64,000 nucleotides of DNA. Origin: Littorina saxatilis. Lineage: Eukaryota; Mollusca; Gastropoda; Littorinimorpha; Littorinidae. Numbering within the stretch: position 1 is the first letter of the stretch; the number at the start of each line of letters is the position of its first letter. The DNA is taken from positions 26,146,913 through 26,210,912 of the forward strand of contig NC_090261.1 in NCBI RefSeq assembly GCF_037325665.1, given 5' to 3'. Of the stretch, positions 11,901-26,900 are shown piece after piece. The position numbers and the translations under genes are program-made. The notes beneath the pieces were generated by a model. It saw nothing but the letters and a program-made list of their open reading frames with translations. It had not been told where the DNA came from and did not search any database.

Positions 11901-14900
11901 TGATTTTTTTCTCTTATGTCAGGAGTCCGACATTCCCAAGAAGCAGGTATCGGACTTTTGCCTGGATGATGTGACAGACAGCAACCGCCTGGTGCGTGTA
12001 AAAAAACTGGAGGCAGAGGGCCAGAATCTATTCCTCAGCTTGGTGCAGTTCCAGGGTTCTCCTCATATCTCCAGGTCAGGCTGACTGTGGGCACATATTT
12101 TTAGTTGGTATCAGTCTTGTTGGTGTGTATTTTATGCTGACAATTTTTTCTGTTAATAGTGCAGGCACACACACAGGCACACTCACATTTATATATTTAA
12201 CTTGGGCTTCTTGTTCATGGGTGGGTCTGTTTTGGTGCAGCGGTTTTTAATTCCTTGCTGAATTTTCCTTCCATTTTTAGGGCATCTGCTTAGTCTGTGC
12301 ATTGAATTTTGTGACCATACTTCCAGGTTTTGTACAATTTACACAAGATGATAATCTACTGTCTGTCTTCAGTTGTCTGAGCGTATTTTGCCCTTGTCTT
12401 TGCAGCATCAACTTGATGACAGTGATGGGAGCTCTGACCAATGTCGCAAAGCAGAGACCCACCTTCTTTGATCAGGTCGTCCAGAGCTTTGAGGCCTTGC
12501 ATGGTAAGCTGGTTTTCTCGCCAATGACATCCAGTTGCATCATGAAAGATGTGTGTATGTGAAGAAAGAATACTCTCCTGCACGTTGGTATACGTAGCTA
12601 AATGTTTGTCTGTGTCTGCCTTCATTTGCAGATGCACACACATACTCGAAGACCGGCATGTGGACACATGCATGCACACACAAAAGCACACACACACACT
12701 CACTCACTCAATCAATCAATCAATCAATATGAAGCTTATATAGCGCGTATTCTGTGGGTACAGTTCTAAGCGCTTGCACTCATACACACACACATATATG
12801 AAGACCTGCACATGACACACACAGAGAATCATGTGTGCATGACTATGGTTGTTGCACATGCAATAGAAGAATTTTTATTTTTGATCAAAAAAGTGTGGAA
12901 TACACCTATTTGTCTGTCAGTAGCACAAACCACATTGCGTCTGTTAAAAAACTTTCAGGGATACCCAGGCAGCGTTGGCATTCCGTCTTCCTTATGAGTT
13001 GGCCCATTATGTTGTGTTCCTTATGAATCACCCCCATTATGTTGTGTTCCTTATGAATCACCCCCATTATGTTGTGTTCCTTATGAATCACCCCCATTAT
13101 GTTGTGTTCCTATCCAGTGAACTTGCCCCCCACGCTGGCCAAGTCGCAAGTGAGCAGTGTGCGTAAGAATCTCAAGATGCAGATGCTGGCCCTACTGCGA
13201 CACAAATCCTCTGTCGACTTTGTCCCCCAAATCTCCACCCTCCTCACTGACCTGGGGGCTTCGCAGTCTGAGGTGAGAGATGTTTACACAGATGCTTAAT
13301 TGACTTGTGAATTTGAGGTTCTGATTGCTGTGTGGCTTTCTTTGTTGCTTTATCGTGTCTGGAGATGGAGAGGGCAGCAGCAACATTGATTTGCTTTGCA
13401 CAGATATGTCTTCAATTTAGTTCAACAAATTTTTTTAATGGTTGTGGTAGAAGATCAACAATAACAATATTGAAACATTATTTGGGACGATTTGTCAAAT
13501 TGCTTTTAATATTGGCGTGCTAAAGGTTAAACATGTTAGACAATTTAAAGAGATAACCTGAAGTTTGCTTCTTTCAGTTAAACTTCCTTTTTGAGAATGA
13601 CACTAGCAATATTTGTTACATTGGGGGTGAATACTTTTGCTTGAGCTTGTTGTTTTGCTTTGTCAACAGATCAACAAAGCCACACCAAAAGATGACAGTC
13701 GCAAACGGAAGCTGGAGGAACCAGGCACTTCAAGCAAGAAAGCCAAGACTGAACCCATACCTGAGGCAGAGGTGACTTTGAAATGAGATGCATAACTGAT
13801 GTTTTTGTTTTTGCTATTTTGTATGTATGTTTGCTAAGAGTACCCATGTTGTTTGCTCATAGTTCCTGATCGAGTTTGCGTTTTTTAATGTAAACATTTT
13901 TTTATTTAAAAGTTTAGGGAAATTGATGGAGGGGCACAGCTTATAAAAAATATACCTATTGATTTACAAGAATCGTCAGCTCAATCACTTGTATTTGCGG
14001 ACAGTTAACAAGGTGCACTAAAGGAGACATTGAGAGGCTAAAACGTGTGCCAGGTCAAAACCTGAAAGTGAACCTACCCACATAGGCACTGCCAGCTGAC
14101 CCTGTTACTGCCAAACCAATGTGTAACATTTTCTCTTTGTGTTCTTCTCTCTCAGGCTGATGATTATGATGACATTGGGATGACACCATGGACGGACCGA
14201 AGCGCTTTGAAGAAACAGCCAACAGCCACACAGAGACAGACAGCTATTGACATCACGGCAGAAGACCTCTTGCCAAAACTGAGTGTGCAACATGTGGCAG
14301 ACTTGGTTCTTCTTAGCATGGTGAGTTGGCTTTGTTTTGCCAGCTCTTAACTGCCTCCAAATGAAGATGTGGATCAGAACATCATGTGTGCTGTGGGCAC
14401 ACTCTTTGGTGGTGAAACTGAAGGCAGGTTTATCTACTCATGATTTTTGTTGTGTATGTTTGGTTTTAATTTTACAGCTTGTTACCATTCTGATGTCACT
14501 TAAAAACTGGCATCGGCAGGATTGTGATGGGCATGATTATTATTATGAGACTGTATTATTTCTTATGTAAGTTCATACATCAAATATTTGCTCCAACTTA
14601 TGCATACATTTTCCGTTCAAGGTGATGCTGCCAGACTCGATGCCAGCTCAGTTCCAGGCGACATACACCCCCATTGCCGCGGCAGGCACAGATGCGCAGA
14701 TTAAACACATCTCTCGCCTGCTGGCCACACAGCTTACCATGGCTGGCCAGGGAAAAGGCATCGGGGAACTCAAACTGCAGGTCAGTGGCCTGCTCTTGCT
14801 ACAGTGGAACCCCCCTTTTAAGACCCCCCAATTTAAGACTTCCTCCCTTTTAAAAGCCTGTTTTCTTAGACTTTCTATTCATAACCTGTGTAAATGTAAC

Positions 14901-17900
14901 CCCATTTTAAGACTCACTCCTTGTTAAGGTCTGATTTTGTCAGATTTTGGAGGTCTTAAAAGGGGGAGGGAGGTTCCACTGTACAAGAGTGGCAGTTTAG
15001 AAAAGCTTCTGAAAAGTTTTGTGTGTGTAGTTTGGAAAAGAACCCTGTAATATCTTTTCAGAGCAAGCGTTTTTATCCAGCTTGACACACAGAGTGTTTG
15101 GGTCTGTCTGTGTTTTAATCTGCTTTGGCTGAGTTTCAAAAAGCGTGTAAATGTGTACTGATGCGGATTTTAAAGTACATGTATATTGTTGAAGCATCTT
15201 TTAAAATTGGTTACTTTGCACTCTTTCCGATTTATTTTCAGTTCCATAGAAAGAACCAAACTCTGAAATTCATGTAGCAGTCTTTGATTACACCAGGCAA
15301 ACAAGATGGGATATGAATGTTGATTGGTGCACTGATGATGTATTTGCAGGCAATGAAAAAGATCGAGCCTACAGATCCCTCTGCAACACCAGCCTATGAC
15401 GATGGGGGCACCTCACCTAAACAGCTCATCCAGACTGTTGTTGGTAAGTTTTCTGCAGGAATACTACAGGCACAGCTGCTTCACCGCCATGATAAGGCGA
15501 TGTTTGGAAATAACTTTTGAGTTTGTATGGGTTGTGAAATAAGTGCATGCTTTTCCTTTTATTGAGTCAAACTTTCTCACGTCATATTATAGGCCAGTCA
15601 CTAGCGAGGGGTGTGACTGAAACACGCAGACAAGGAGCATGTGTAGAAAGATTGCCTCACTGAAAGCAAGAGTATTCACTCTTTCTCGACCCATACATTT
15701 CCAACTGAGTTATTTCCGGAATTCATATATTGATAAAAAATAAAAAAAAGGTGTATAGACAGACACATAAAAGCTTTTAATACCATAACGAGTTGATGAT
15801 TGACGTATTGTATTGAAAAATACCATGGTAAGAATTAGGTTCTCATCAAAAACAGCATCCTGAGTTCACCCATTTTGAGTTATAGAAGAGGAGGTTACAG
15901 CAGGAATATCGAAAAGTTAAATCTCATACTCTTTATTTAAAATTTGTACTTGAGTTTGTACTTTGTGAAGATTACATTCAAGAAGAGGTTTTGGCTACGA
16001 GAGAAGTTGTACTTGAACTCTTTAGAAGGTTTATCCCCCTGTTCCTTTCTTGTGAATGTGAGGTACTACACATCTTGACCTTTTTTCACAGGAATGACAA
16101 CAGAGGATCCATTTGAACAGGCCAGGAAGATGGCAGGGTTTATGGCACCATCTGTAAGTTGTCTCTTAGTCCTTGACACCATAATCAATCTTAACATGTA
16201 CTTTGATTCCAAATCGAAATGCAGTAGGATGTGGTTGAGAAGTCTTGAGGACTGAATTGAGGATGTGTAAGGGATGTGTTTGCGCCACCAATGTAATTTC
16301 TCAGATTTGAGATAATAAAGTTAATTTGATTTGATTTGATTTGGCACGGTTGGCCTAGTGGTAAGGCGTCCGCCCCGTGATCGGGAGGTCGTGGGTTCGA
16401 ACCCCGGCCGGGTCATACCCAAGACTTTAAAATTGGCAATCTAGTGGCTGCTCCGCCTGGCGTCTGGCATTATGGGGTTAGTGCTAGGACTGGTTGGTCC
16501 GGTGTCAGAATAATGTGACTGGGTGAGACATGAAGCCTGTGCTGCGACTTCTGTCTTGTGTGTGGCGCACGTTATATGTCAAAGCAGCACCGCCCTGATA
16601 TGGCCCTTCGTGGTCGGCTGGGCGTTAAGCAAACAAACAAACAAATTTGATTTGATTTGATTATCATTAAACACAGTTTCCTCCATACCAAACATTTGCT
16701 GCTTTTCAGAAAAAAGAATGTGTGCATATTTTCTAGCACTTGACAGCAAAGAGTGAATATCTGTTTATCTTATGTGATGTCAGATCCTATTAGACAAAGG
16801 CATATTGCTTTGCTTTGGGTTGCTATTTGTTTCTAATGAGTGATGTATGTTGCAGGCCCCAGTGCCACGGAAGGGTGGATTGAGACAGTTTAAGCTGGAG
16901 ACGGTGACCAAGCCTCTCAAGCCCGATACGCTCGACGTCTTGACAACCTCCATCTTTGATCGCATCCTGGAATCAGACAGTAAGTCATGGAGTCTTCTTT
17001 TTTTTCATTTTTTGGGCAGTGTGTGAATGCAAAAGAGAGAACAAACTCAGTTTTAGCTGAACAAAGAAAATGTCCATACTCGTCTTTTTTGTTTGTTTGT
17101 TGTTACAAATCACAAGTGGTATTTTGGTCTTAGATCTTGGTTTTTGAAATGAGAATTCTGTGGGGGTTTTCAGGATTTTGTTCAGTATCTAGCTAGCTTT
17201 CTGTGCAGTAAAGTTTCTTATCAAGAACAGTTAGAAAGACAGTAATACTAGAGACACAATTTTGTCGCCACATTTTGAACATTGTTCGTAGCAACTAACA
17301 TTGTTCTTAGTCTTCAAGGAGTCTTTCTAATCTTCTCATGCAGTCATTGTAATCTTTTAACTTTGTTTCTGTTTGTTTCAGGAATGGCAGCAGCCAATCA
17401 CATTCAAGACTCGAGAACCAAAATTCTGGCTTCTCTTACCTCTCAGTTCGGGGGTCGCATGAGAGACAGTGAGTGGATTGCTTGAATGATTTCTTTGTTT
17501 GGTCCTTTTCTGCTGTCTTCACTCTACTGAGCCAACACGCTTTATGCTTTTTTTTCAAACATGTCTTAAAAGCTTCTATCCAACTGCTGGGGAAATGTTG
17601 AAGTTTAGGATTGTCACCAATGCCGTACGGCAAATACAAGTCTTTGTGAGCTCTGACATAGGGACACATGCAGTGGTGATCAGCGCACAATTTACTTTTG
17701 TGTTTTATTTGTTATGCCATTCAGAATTTGCGGGAAGGTTATGAATATTATCCTTTTTTTCTGGTATAAGCTCTGGAAAGAGTCAAATAAGGATATGTAA
17801 AAAATGTATCATTCCCCTTCGATTAGGAATGGATAAGGACAGTATAAGAATTAGCACAGTAATACAATTACAGTCAGAAAAGATGTTCTCTTCATTTTGT

Positions 17901-20900
17901 TGAAAAAAAGTCAGTTGTGATAATTAAATCTTCAATGTCGTTTTCCCTACAGTGCTGGAGGAGCACATTTTCTCTGACATCCGCAGTCGCTGTGACCTGG
18001 CGTTTTCCTGGCTGTACCAAGAATATGCAAATTGCCAAGGGTTCAACACGAATAATGCGCCCGGAATGCCCGTTGACATGGCGTCCTATGATGAGTGTCT
18101 CACACGTCTGCTGAAGACCATCTCAGAAATGCCAGACCAGAAAGACGGGTGAGCATTGCAAGGTTTTATTAGGAAGTGGATTTATTGACTAGTTCTGTAT
18201 AAGACTTGATGTTGTGCAAGTAATATCTTGACTGGTACTCCAGGTTTCCTATGGATTATGTTTTCACAGCTGATGAAACAACATTGAACATGATAGAAGT
18301 TTTGCAACATTAACTACCAACGAAATAGTAATGCGCTAAAGGTCAGTTGTTTGATTTTCCTTGCAGTCTTTTCCATCGTTTGATTCTGCAAGCTCCAGTC
18401 ATCACAGAAAACGCCATGCAGATGATCCGACGATATTGCTTCATTCCTGTAAGTAGTGGACTGCCTCTCCCTCCAGTTTTGATTTGATGTGTGTGTGTGT
18501 GTGTGCGTGCGCGCATGCATGCATTTTCTTTTTATAGTCTTTCTGGTCAGTCTAACTTAAATGCCTCAACGTTCCTAAAAAAAAAGTACCATAATTGAAA
18601 CGATTTGTTTTAAACAAACGTTACAGAAACATGAAAGTAAGAATCGCATGTCACACATTGTATTCATTTTATGAGTATGCATCTACCATCCACTGAATAT
18701 TTTCATAAACATTTTATGAATTGCAGGATCGGACAGAGTCTGGAATGAAAACACTGAGGGATCTCATCATGATGCGACCTAAAAATAGACTGGACTTCCT
18801 TGACCTCATGCTGACCTTCACCTCCAGTGACAGACCTGATGTGAGTCTGACCTCATCATCTTTTTTTCAAAACGACATGGAGTGGAAACATTGACAAATT
18901 TCATAACTCTGTTAGAGAGGAAGAACTGTAAAGGAAAACGCAGTTGTATGCAATGTTTCAGTTTTTCCAAGTCGGTGCTCAATAAAGGAAATTTTGACTT
19001 GAATGTGGAGACAGTAGTTTCATGGTTTTATCATTTGTTTGATTTTAATTGAAATGCCTTCCCATCTTGTTTCAGATTCGCAACCCTGCAATTGAGACAG
19101 CTCAAAGGTTGTATGAGAATGACCAGCTCAGGCCAAATATTGAGGTAAGTTAGTGCAAACCCACAGAAAAGCGCAGTAATCTTGTCTTGCTTTGCTGCCA
19201 CTCTGTCTACTTCTTCCTGTCTCTGTCTTCTCCTGTGCTTAGTGTTTCTTTATCTTTCTCCCCCTCCTTTTGGAGAAATTCCTCCATTTAATTACATATC
19301 TTATCCCAATTCACATATAGCAATTTACTTTAGTTTAGTGCTAGGACGCTGAAAACTACGCTCACCCGGGTAAGGGGGGGAAGTAACGCCCGGTTTTAGA
19401 CTTGTCTCCTCTGAACAGATTTCTGAGACAAATCAAGTTCACAATGGAGACGCCAGCGTCAGTCAGAGACGCACTCAGGCCGGGAGACTGGGTGACGTCG
19501 ATCGATCTGACAGACGCATACTTTCACATCCTCATGCACCCATCAGACCGGAAATGGCTGAGATTTTGGTGGGGAGAGAGAGTGTTCCAATTCAAGGCCC
19601 TTCCCTGCGGCCTATCTCTTGCGCCTTGGATTTTCACGATGGTGGTACGCCAGCTGTGCGCCCTAGTCAGGCAGCAGGGCGTACGACTCGGGGCTTACCT
19701 CGACGACTGGCTTATCCTCAATCAGGATCGAGAAGCATGCAGTGCCCATACGCGGCTCATCCTGTGTCAGGCTCACGAGTTGGGTTTCTCGGTAAACCAA
19801 GCCAAGTCGGAACTTACGCCATCCCAGACCTTCACGTACCTGGGAATGAGGTTCGATACGGTAGATTGGTCAGTCCGCCCCTCACAGAGGAGGATAGACA
19901 AACTGCAAAATCTAGTGGAATCTTTAGCGTCACAGAAGCAAGCTCCGGTCAAGGCGCTGGCATCAGTGCTTGGTCAAATGGAATCCATGGCCACACTTGT
20001 CCCTCTGGGGAGAGTGCACAAGAGGCCGTTTCAGGCAGCTTTGAGTTCAGTTTGGAACCCCTCCTCCCAGGTATGGCAGGTCTCGGTTCAGCTAGAAAGC
20101 TGGTTTCAGCAGATCACAGATCAGTGGCTAAAACCATGGGTCTCACAGGGAGTTCTCATCACTCCCCCTCCCCCAGAGGAGGATTTGTTCACAGACGCTT
20201 CCCTATCAGGCTGGGGTGCTCATCTCTCTCACCACACAGCCTCAGGCACGTGGACAACAGGCCAAGCCTTCTCACACATCAATGTTCTCGAGTTAGAGGC
20301 TGTAGCCCACGGTCTTCAGAGCTTTCTATCACTGGTGGCAGGCAAGCATGTTCGTCTTCATACAGACAATACAACAGTTAATGCAGCCTACATCAACAGG
20401 CAGGGCGGTTCTCGCTCTCACACACTGTCTCTCAAGGCATGCCAAATTCTGAAGTGGTGTCACCAGCATCAGATAAGGTTGTCAGCAAAACATCTGCCGG
20501 GGAAACTGAATGTTTTGGCAGACTCTCTCCGTCGATCCTCGAAAGTACTCCATACGGAGTGGACGATCACCCACCACGCTCTCCAGCGGCTATGGGTTCA
20601 GGTGGACAAACCAATGGTCGATCTTTTCGCAACCCGGTTTTCAAGGAGATTACCAGTGTTCATATCCCCGTTTCCGGACCCGGAAGCCTGGAAAGTGAAT
20701 GCACTGAAAGTCGACTGGACAGGACTCACGGCTTACGCTTTCCCACCATTCCAACTTCTCGGAAAAGTGCTGAGGAAAGCAGAGTTGGAGCAACCATCCC
20801 TGGTTCTGGTCGCGCCGATGTGGACGAGTCAGCACTGGTTTCCAGATCTCCTCCGCTTAGCAGAAGGTCCTCCCATTCCTCTAAACCTGGAAAAGGGAGA

Positions 20901-23900
20901 ATTACTGCAACCACACACCGGCATTCGGCACGAGAACCCACAGTCCCAGCTCCTTCACGCATGGAGACTGTGAGAAGATCCCTGCGGCGTTATTGCTAGT
21001 GTCCTAAAAGGTGCGTCAATAGGTTTTGCTAGAACCAGAGCCCCAGTTCCTGCAGAACGGGAACATCCTAGGTGCCCTACGTAAAGAGCGAGCAATTTTC
21101 AAAGAATTAATTTTGCCGATTGTCTCCTCACACAATCGGACCGTGGTGCGTTTTGGCGCTAGACCTAACTTTTAAAATCTAAATAATAAATTGACAGCTT
21201 GCTACACAAACATTCTTAAATCATAAAAGAATTATTTTTTCATCAAGACAAGATCAGTACAATTCGAAGTTTTGAAAGTTTGAAAAAAGAAAAGCCCGGA
21301 AGCAGGGTCACGCAAGGTCGTGGTTCTCGTAGCAGACGACGGTTTATGATCGCCAGTTCCTCTGAACAGTCAAAAGCCATCGCTAGAGTTCTTGTGAACC
21401 ACAGCCGTTTGTTTCGTGCATAGTCAGAGGTACATAATAACGTGCTATTGCAGATAAGCTCACAGCGAATTACAAACTGACGACAACATTGTGAAAAAGG
21501 GAATCTGGATCACATGGGTTCATGATGGCTCAGGGGTAAGATAAACCACGCAAAAATAAATTCTTTGAAAATTGCTTGCTCTTTACGGAGGGCACCTAGG
21601 ATGTTCTCAAGCGGTGAGTGTTTAAATGAAAGGGTGTTTGTACTGTGTGTAAAAGCCTAACAGTATCTGTGATGGTTTACGGGAGGCTTACTGTGCAATT
21701 AACATGTATTTTTTGTATGTAATGAAACTTGTATGTAAACCTTTTCCCCCTTTTCCATTCTTATATCTATGCAAATCTTGACATGTCTTCTAATTTTGAA
21801 ACTTGTAAACCCTCCCCCTCTTCCATTCTCATTTGTGGCTCTCTTGCAGCTTAGTTCTCTTTGAACTCTTTGTGTTTGCCTTTGTTAATTGTCTATTTTA
21901 GTGCCTCTTACATCAGTTTAATGTGCACCCTGTTTCAGGTATATGCCATCAAACAGTTGAAGATGCTGCTGGCAGAGAAACCTGAGGTGGATCGCAAACG
22001 CTTCCCTGGAGGTAATCAGTCTCAAGTAACAACTCCAGATAATGAGGCAATAATCGGATTTAGCCCTGTGTCAGGTTCACCGTCCTACTAAGTGAATCTC
22101 GAATATTCGTTCATCTTTCAGTATGTGACATGACTTCCACGTGGTTATTCCGGACTATGCAGATAATGACAGTAATTAATAAATGAATAGATGATTTAGA
22201 TAAATAAACATCGCTTATACTTGTACTATGTATTTTACATTTTTAGTCTACATGCTTGAAGGTATGGGGAAAATATGGGTGGTTATTTGCATTGTTTTTT
22301 AGGCAGGTGCAGCATTTCTGAATTGAAAATGCTTGAAATTGCCTGCTAAATATACCATAACATTAACATCTAATCAAGTGAATAATGAGTAGGATATGCG
22401 CCGAAATGGCTGCGATCTGCTGGCCGATGTGAATGCGTGATGTATTGTGTAAAAAAATTCCATCTCACACGGCATAAATAAATCCCTGCGCCTTGAATAT
22501 GTGCGCGATATAAATTGCATAAAAAAATTTTTTGCAAATAAAAAAAATTTAAAAATCCCTGCGCTTAGAACTGTACCCACGGAATACGCGCGATATAAGC
22601 CTCATATTGATTGATTGATTGAAGTGAATAATGACTTTTTTCAGTGGTACCAATTGAAAACGAGAGCTGGACGGAGGAAAGCATCAAGGCCAATCTGTAT
22701 CTGTACCTGGGACTCCTCCCCAACAATCATTCACTCATTCACGAGTAAGTTCTGGCTGCCAAAGTAATGTATTTCTGTATTTCATGTCTTTGTTGTTTGG
22801 TATTCATGTTCTACTCAGGTGAAGATCGGTTAATGAATGGGTATTATAGGAATGGTGTTTGTGTTTGGCTTTGGCCAACAGCAAAATGCTGAAACTGCTT
22901 TTAATTTGTCAAAAACTTTGTTGTCATTTTGGCAATGGCGGAAAGATGACGTGAATGACCGCCTTAAACTTCTGAAATTTCTAAAAAAAATTGTATGGCA
23001 ATTGCGGCTTCAGGAAATGAATCCTAGCAACATCTTTGGTATTAGTTTTGTGTTTTAATCTTTCTGAAAAAGACTAAAATTTGATTCTTTTCCAGGCTGG
23101 CCAACATCTACACAGCGACATCGGCAGACATCAAGCGCACCATCCTCAGAGTGCTGGAAGGACCTGTGAGTGGTTCATCAAGTCTTACTCTTGATGCCTA
23201 GCAAGATATTCTGTTACTCTTTTCGAGACTTCATACATTTATGTTCAATAATAATTTCATAAGAATGTTTGGATCACTTAAAAAGTCACTTAACAAGGCA
23301 GTCAACAGGAGTGTCTGGTTGTACGAGTGTTGCTTAGTGTGACTGTCAATTACAAGACCTGCTGCATAAACTTGTGACTGTTTGCCAACTGTTTTCTATA
23401 TAGCTTGCTTTTCAACAGAAATCAGGAAAACCTTCTGGAAATATAACTCACGAAAGACCATCTGCAATGTAGAAACACTTTGGGCTAGGCACAAGGGCGT
23501 CCTGTTATCAGAGGTAGCACTGTTAGACTAATGCATTGTTGTGTTGATTGCAGGTGAAGGGGATGGGAATGGACTCCCCGGAGCTGCTGACCTTGGTGGA
23601 GAACTGTCCCAAGGGCTCAGAGACCCTGGTCATGAGAGTCATACACATCCTGACTGACAAAGGTACTGTCCCACAGTCTTGCTCAATGATGTCATATAAT
23701 GGAACCCCCCTCTGGAAAACTAACTAACTAGGGGGTCCTTAACGTCCTCACAGGAAAATTGTCCTTTTAGAGACATGAGTTGATGATATGCTAAAAAAAA
23801 AACACGGCTCCTCCCTTTTAAGACCCTGTTTTCTCACACTTACTGTTCATAATATTTGTAGATCAGCACCATTCGCCACACACTCTCCTCTCAAACAACT

Positions 23901-26900
23901 AACACTCTTGTCTGTGCCTTTGTTCTTTCTAAACTTGACTACTGCAACTCTCTTCTCTCTGGCTGTCCTCTGTACCTCCTGCATAAACTACAAAAAGTTC
24001 AAAACTCGGCAGCACGCCTCATTCTCAAAGCACGAAAACGAGATCACGCAACACCACTTCTTCGCACACTGCACTGGTTACCTATTCAAGCCCGCATTGA
24101 CTACAAACTGTCCACCCTCTGCTTTAACTTCTTTTCTGGCTCGTCTCCTGCTTCTCTAAACTCCTCACCGTCTATTCTCCAGCAAGACAACTCCGTGCCT
24201 CTTCTGACTGTCGCATCCTTACCATTCCACACACCAAAACCAAAACATACAGACAACGCACTTTTACTTTCTGCGCACCCACACAATGGAATTCTCTCCC
24301 CTTTCACATCCGCCACTCTCAGTCACCCCAAGCATTCAAACGAGCACTTAAAACACACCTCTTCAAGAAATACAACCCCTGATTTTGTTTTTCTCAGTCC
24401 ATCAGTAGGCTACATGTAGTGTATTTGTTGTTCTAGTGATAATGTGATAATGTATATAAACATCTAGGGCTGTTTTCAGTATTGTTGATAACATGTTCTG
24501 TTTGATTAAGGGTATTCAGCTGGTATTTCCTTGTTTTTCACTACCCATTTTATTGAGTCACTTGAGAAAAAGTGACTCTATGTAATCGGTCAGTGTTAGT
24601 CTGTCCGGCCGGCCGTCCGGCCGGCCGTCCGTAGACACCACCTTAACGTTGGACTTTTCTCGGAAACTATCAAAGCGATCGGGCTCATATTTTGTTTAGT
24701 CGTGACCTCCAATGACCTCTACACTTTAACGATGGTTTCGTTGACCTTTGACCTTTTTCAAGGTCACAGGTCAGCGTCAAAGGAAAAATTAGACATTTTA
24801 TATCTTTGACAAAGTTCATCGGATGTGATTGAAACTTTCTAGGATTATTCTTTACATCAAAGTATTTACATCTGTAGCCTTTTACGAACGTTATCAGAAA
24901 AACAAGGGAGATAACTAGCCTTTTCTGTTCGGCAACACACAACTTAACGTTGGGCTTTTCTCGGAAACTATAAAAGTGACCGGGCTCAAATTTTATGTGA
25001 ACGTGACTCATTGTGTTGTGAATAGCAATTTCTTCCTGTCCATCTGATGCCTCATATAATATTCAGAACTGCGAAAGTGACTCGATCGAGCGTTTGCTCT
25101 TCTTGTTCATGTTTTTTATTACTTAGTGGAAGAATTTTTTGTAATGTACATTTGATGGTGTATGCTTTTAATTAAGCGTTGTTGACTATGAATGTAGATG
25201 TAAATGCTTGTATAACTGTGTTTTAATTTTAAATGTGTCAAGCGCAAAGAGCATAATTGTAAAGTTATGATGTTGCGCTATATAAATGCTCATTTATTAT
25301 TATTATTATTATTAAATTCACCCCCATTTTGAGACTCCTCCCTTTTATGACCCTGTTTTCTCAGAGTTTCAAAAGTCTTAAATGGGGGATTCCACTGTAG
25401 TTGTGTTCAGTTTAATTGCACATACTGTACCATACCTTACCTATTGCCTAACCTCCAGGGGTTAGCCGGATCACACCCAAAGATGTCCAAAAATTGTTGC
25501 TATATTTTTGGTAATCTTGTCACATTCTGGTATCTGGATAGCCAGCTAAAATTTCTCCTAGCTCCACAGTCTTGCTAAATGCTGTCACAGTTATTATCAG
25601 ATGTATAGCTTTCTGCTTAAAATATAGGTGGAGGGGGGGGGGGGGGGGGCGTGAAGGTGGAGAGAGGAGTAGGTGTGGACTTGAAAGTATAGAATTATCT
25701 AAGAAATGGGTCATAAAGTAGTCTTTGAAGTTGCATTTGATGTTTTAAAACTTTGTAAGTGGTAGATCTGCGATTGTGCTTTCTCAGGGTTCTTGCGTGA
25801 TAAAAGCAAAAACTTGCAATGGTCACACACTTGTGAAGGCAATGTGTACCTGGCAATCACAGGAGATTTTCCACAGGGTTAATTTGGGACTATTTCTGTA
25901 TACCCTTTCCCAGACAGTCCTGACAACTTTCCGGTGTAACACAAGTACCTTTGTTCAATTGGTGTTTACTGTTGCTTGAAGTCCAGCCATTTGTTTTGCA
26001 GCTGTTCCTTCACCGGAGCTGGTAGACAGGATCCGTGATCTGTACCACAAGCGTGTGCCTGACGTCAGGTTCCTCATTCCCGTGCTCAATGGCTTGTCTA
26101 AGGTAATGTACTGTGTGCTGCGGTAAATTAGCAGAAAAATAGAGAAGACTATTTGTAAAAGAATAGCATCTCCATATCTGTAGGACTATTTTGTTTTCTG
26201 CCTTTTGTCTTTCCCTTATTACTGTTTGTTGTCATCGCCTACTTGACCTTTGTCGTGAAAATGTTTAACTTGGATTTTATTTGATTTTTGACATGAGATT
26301 TAGCATGCTGTAATGAAATTTGTGCAACCAAGGATTTGTAAATGACAATGTTAGAGAACAACACCGTGTTTTTGATGGGTACAGTGGAGTCCGGGTACAA
26401 CGAATCTCAAGGGAGATACATTTTAGTTCGTTATATCAGTAATTCGCTGTAGAGTTTTCAACCCTAAATGGCCTCAAGACAAGTTTTCCCAATCACCTTC
26501 AAATGATCGTCCCATCGATCTTTCCTTGGAGAGTACAATCTCTGCATGTTTTCAACAGCTTCATAATATAATCCATAGAGAGAGGCAAACTAACAGCGGG
26601 AGGTGCATGAAAAGCGTCAGTTTTCACGATAAAACTTTGACTCGCTCATTCACGGGACATAACTGCACTCCGGACTGTCCACAGTGTTGAGCAATTTAGG
26701 AGACTTCACTGCCTGAGGAGAGTATTGATTCAAACGAACGCGTGGTTCTATATCGCGTCACTCGGTCACGGATCGGAGAAAACAAAAAAAACAGTTCCAG
26801 ATTTCGAAACCATGTTCGTCAGCCATTGTTTTTAGCAAGACAGACCACATCTGCACGAGCTTCGCTGACGTACATCGCAAAATTTCATGACGTCACCACA

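Larger units (their letters stand above)
23697..25397. mobile_element. MITE (CAGTGGAACC family) split by an L2 LINE
   Basis: The outer parts 23697-23860 and 25315-25397 match the element at 14802-14981 (CTCCCTTTTAAGACCCTGTTTTCTC and a TCCACTG end followed by TA). The middle is occupied by an L2-type LINE, itself carrying another element. In symplekin intron 24. Confidence 0.7.

Noticed and set aside
13006-13112. Regular 30-bp repeats resembling a CRISPR array
   Set aside because: Contiguous tandem copies without spacers, in a eukaryotic intron.
19554-20381. 275-codon + frame inside the DIRS fragment
   Set aside because: Alternative frame of the reverse transcriptase-RNase H region; no motifs of its own.
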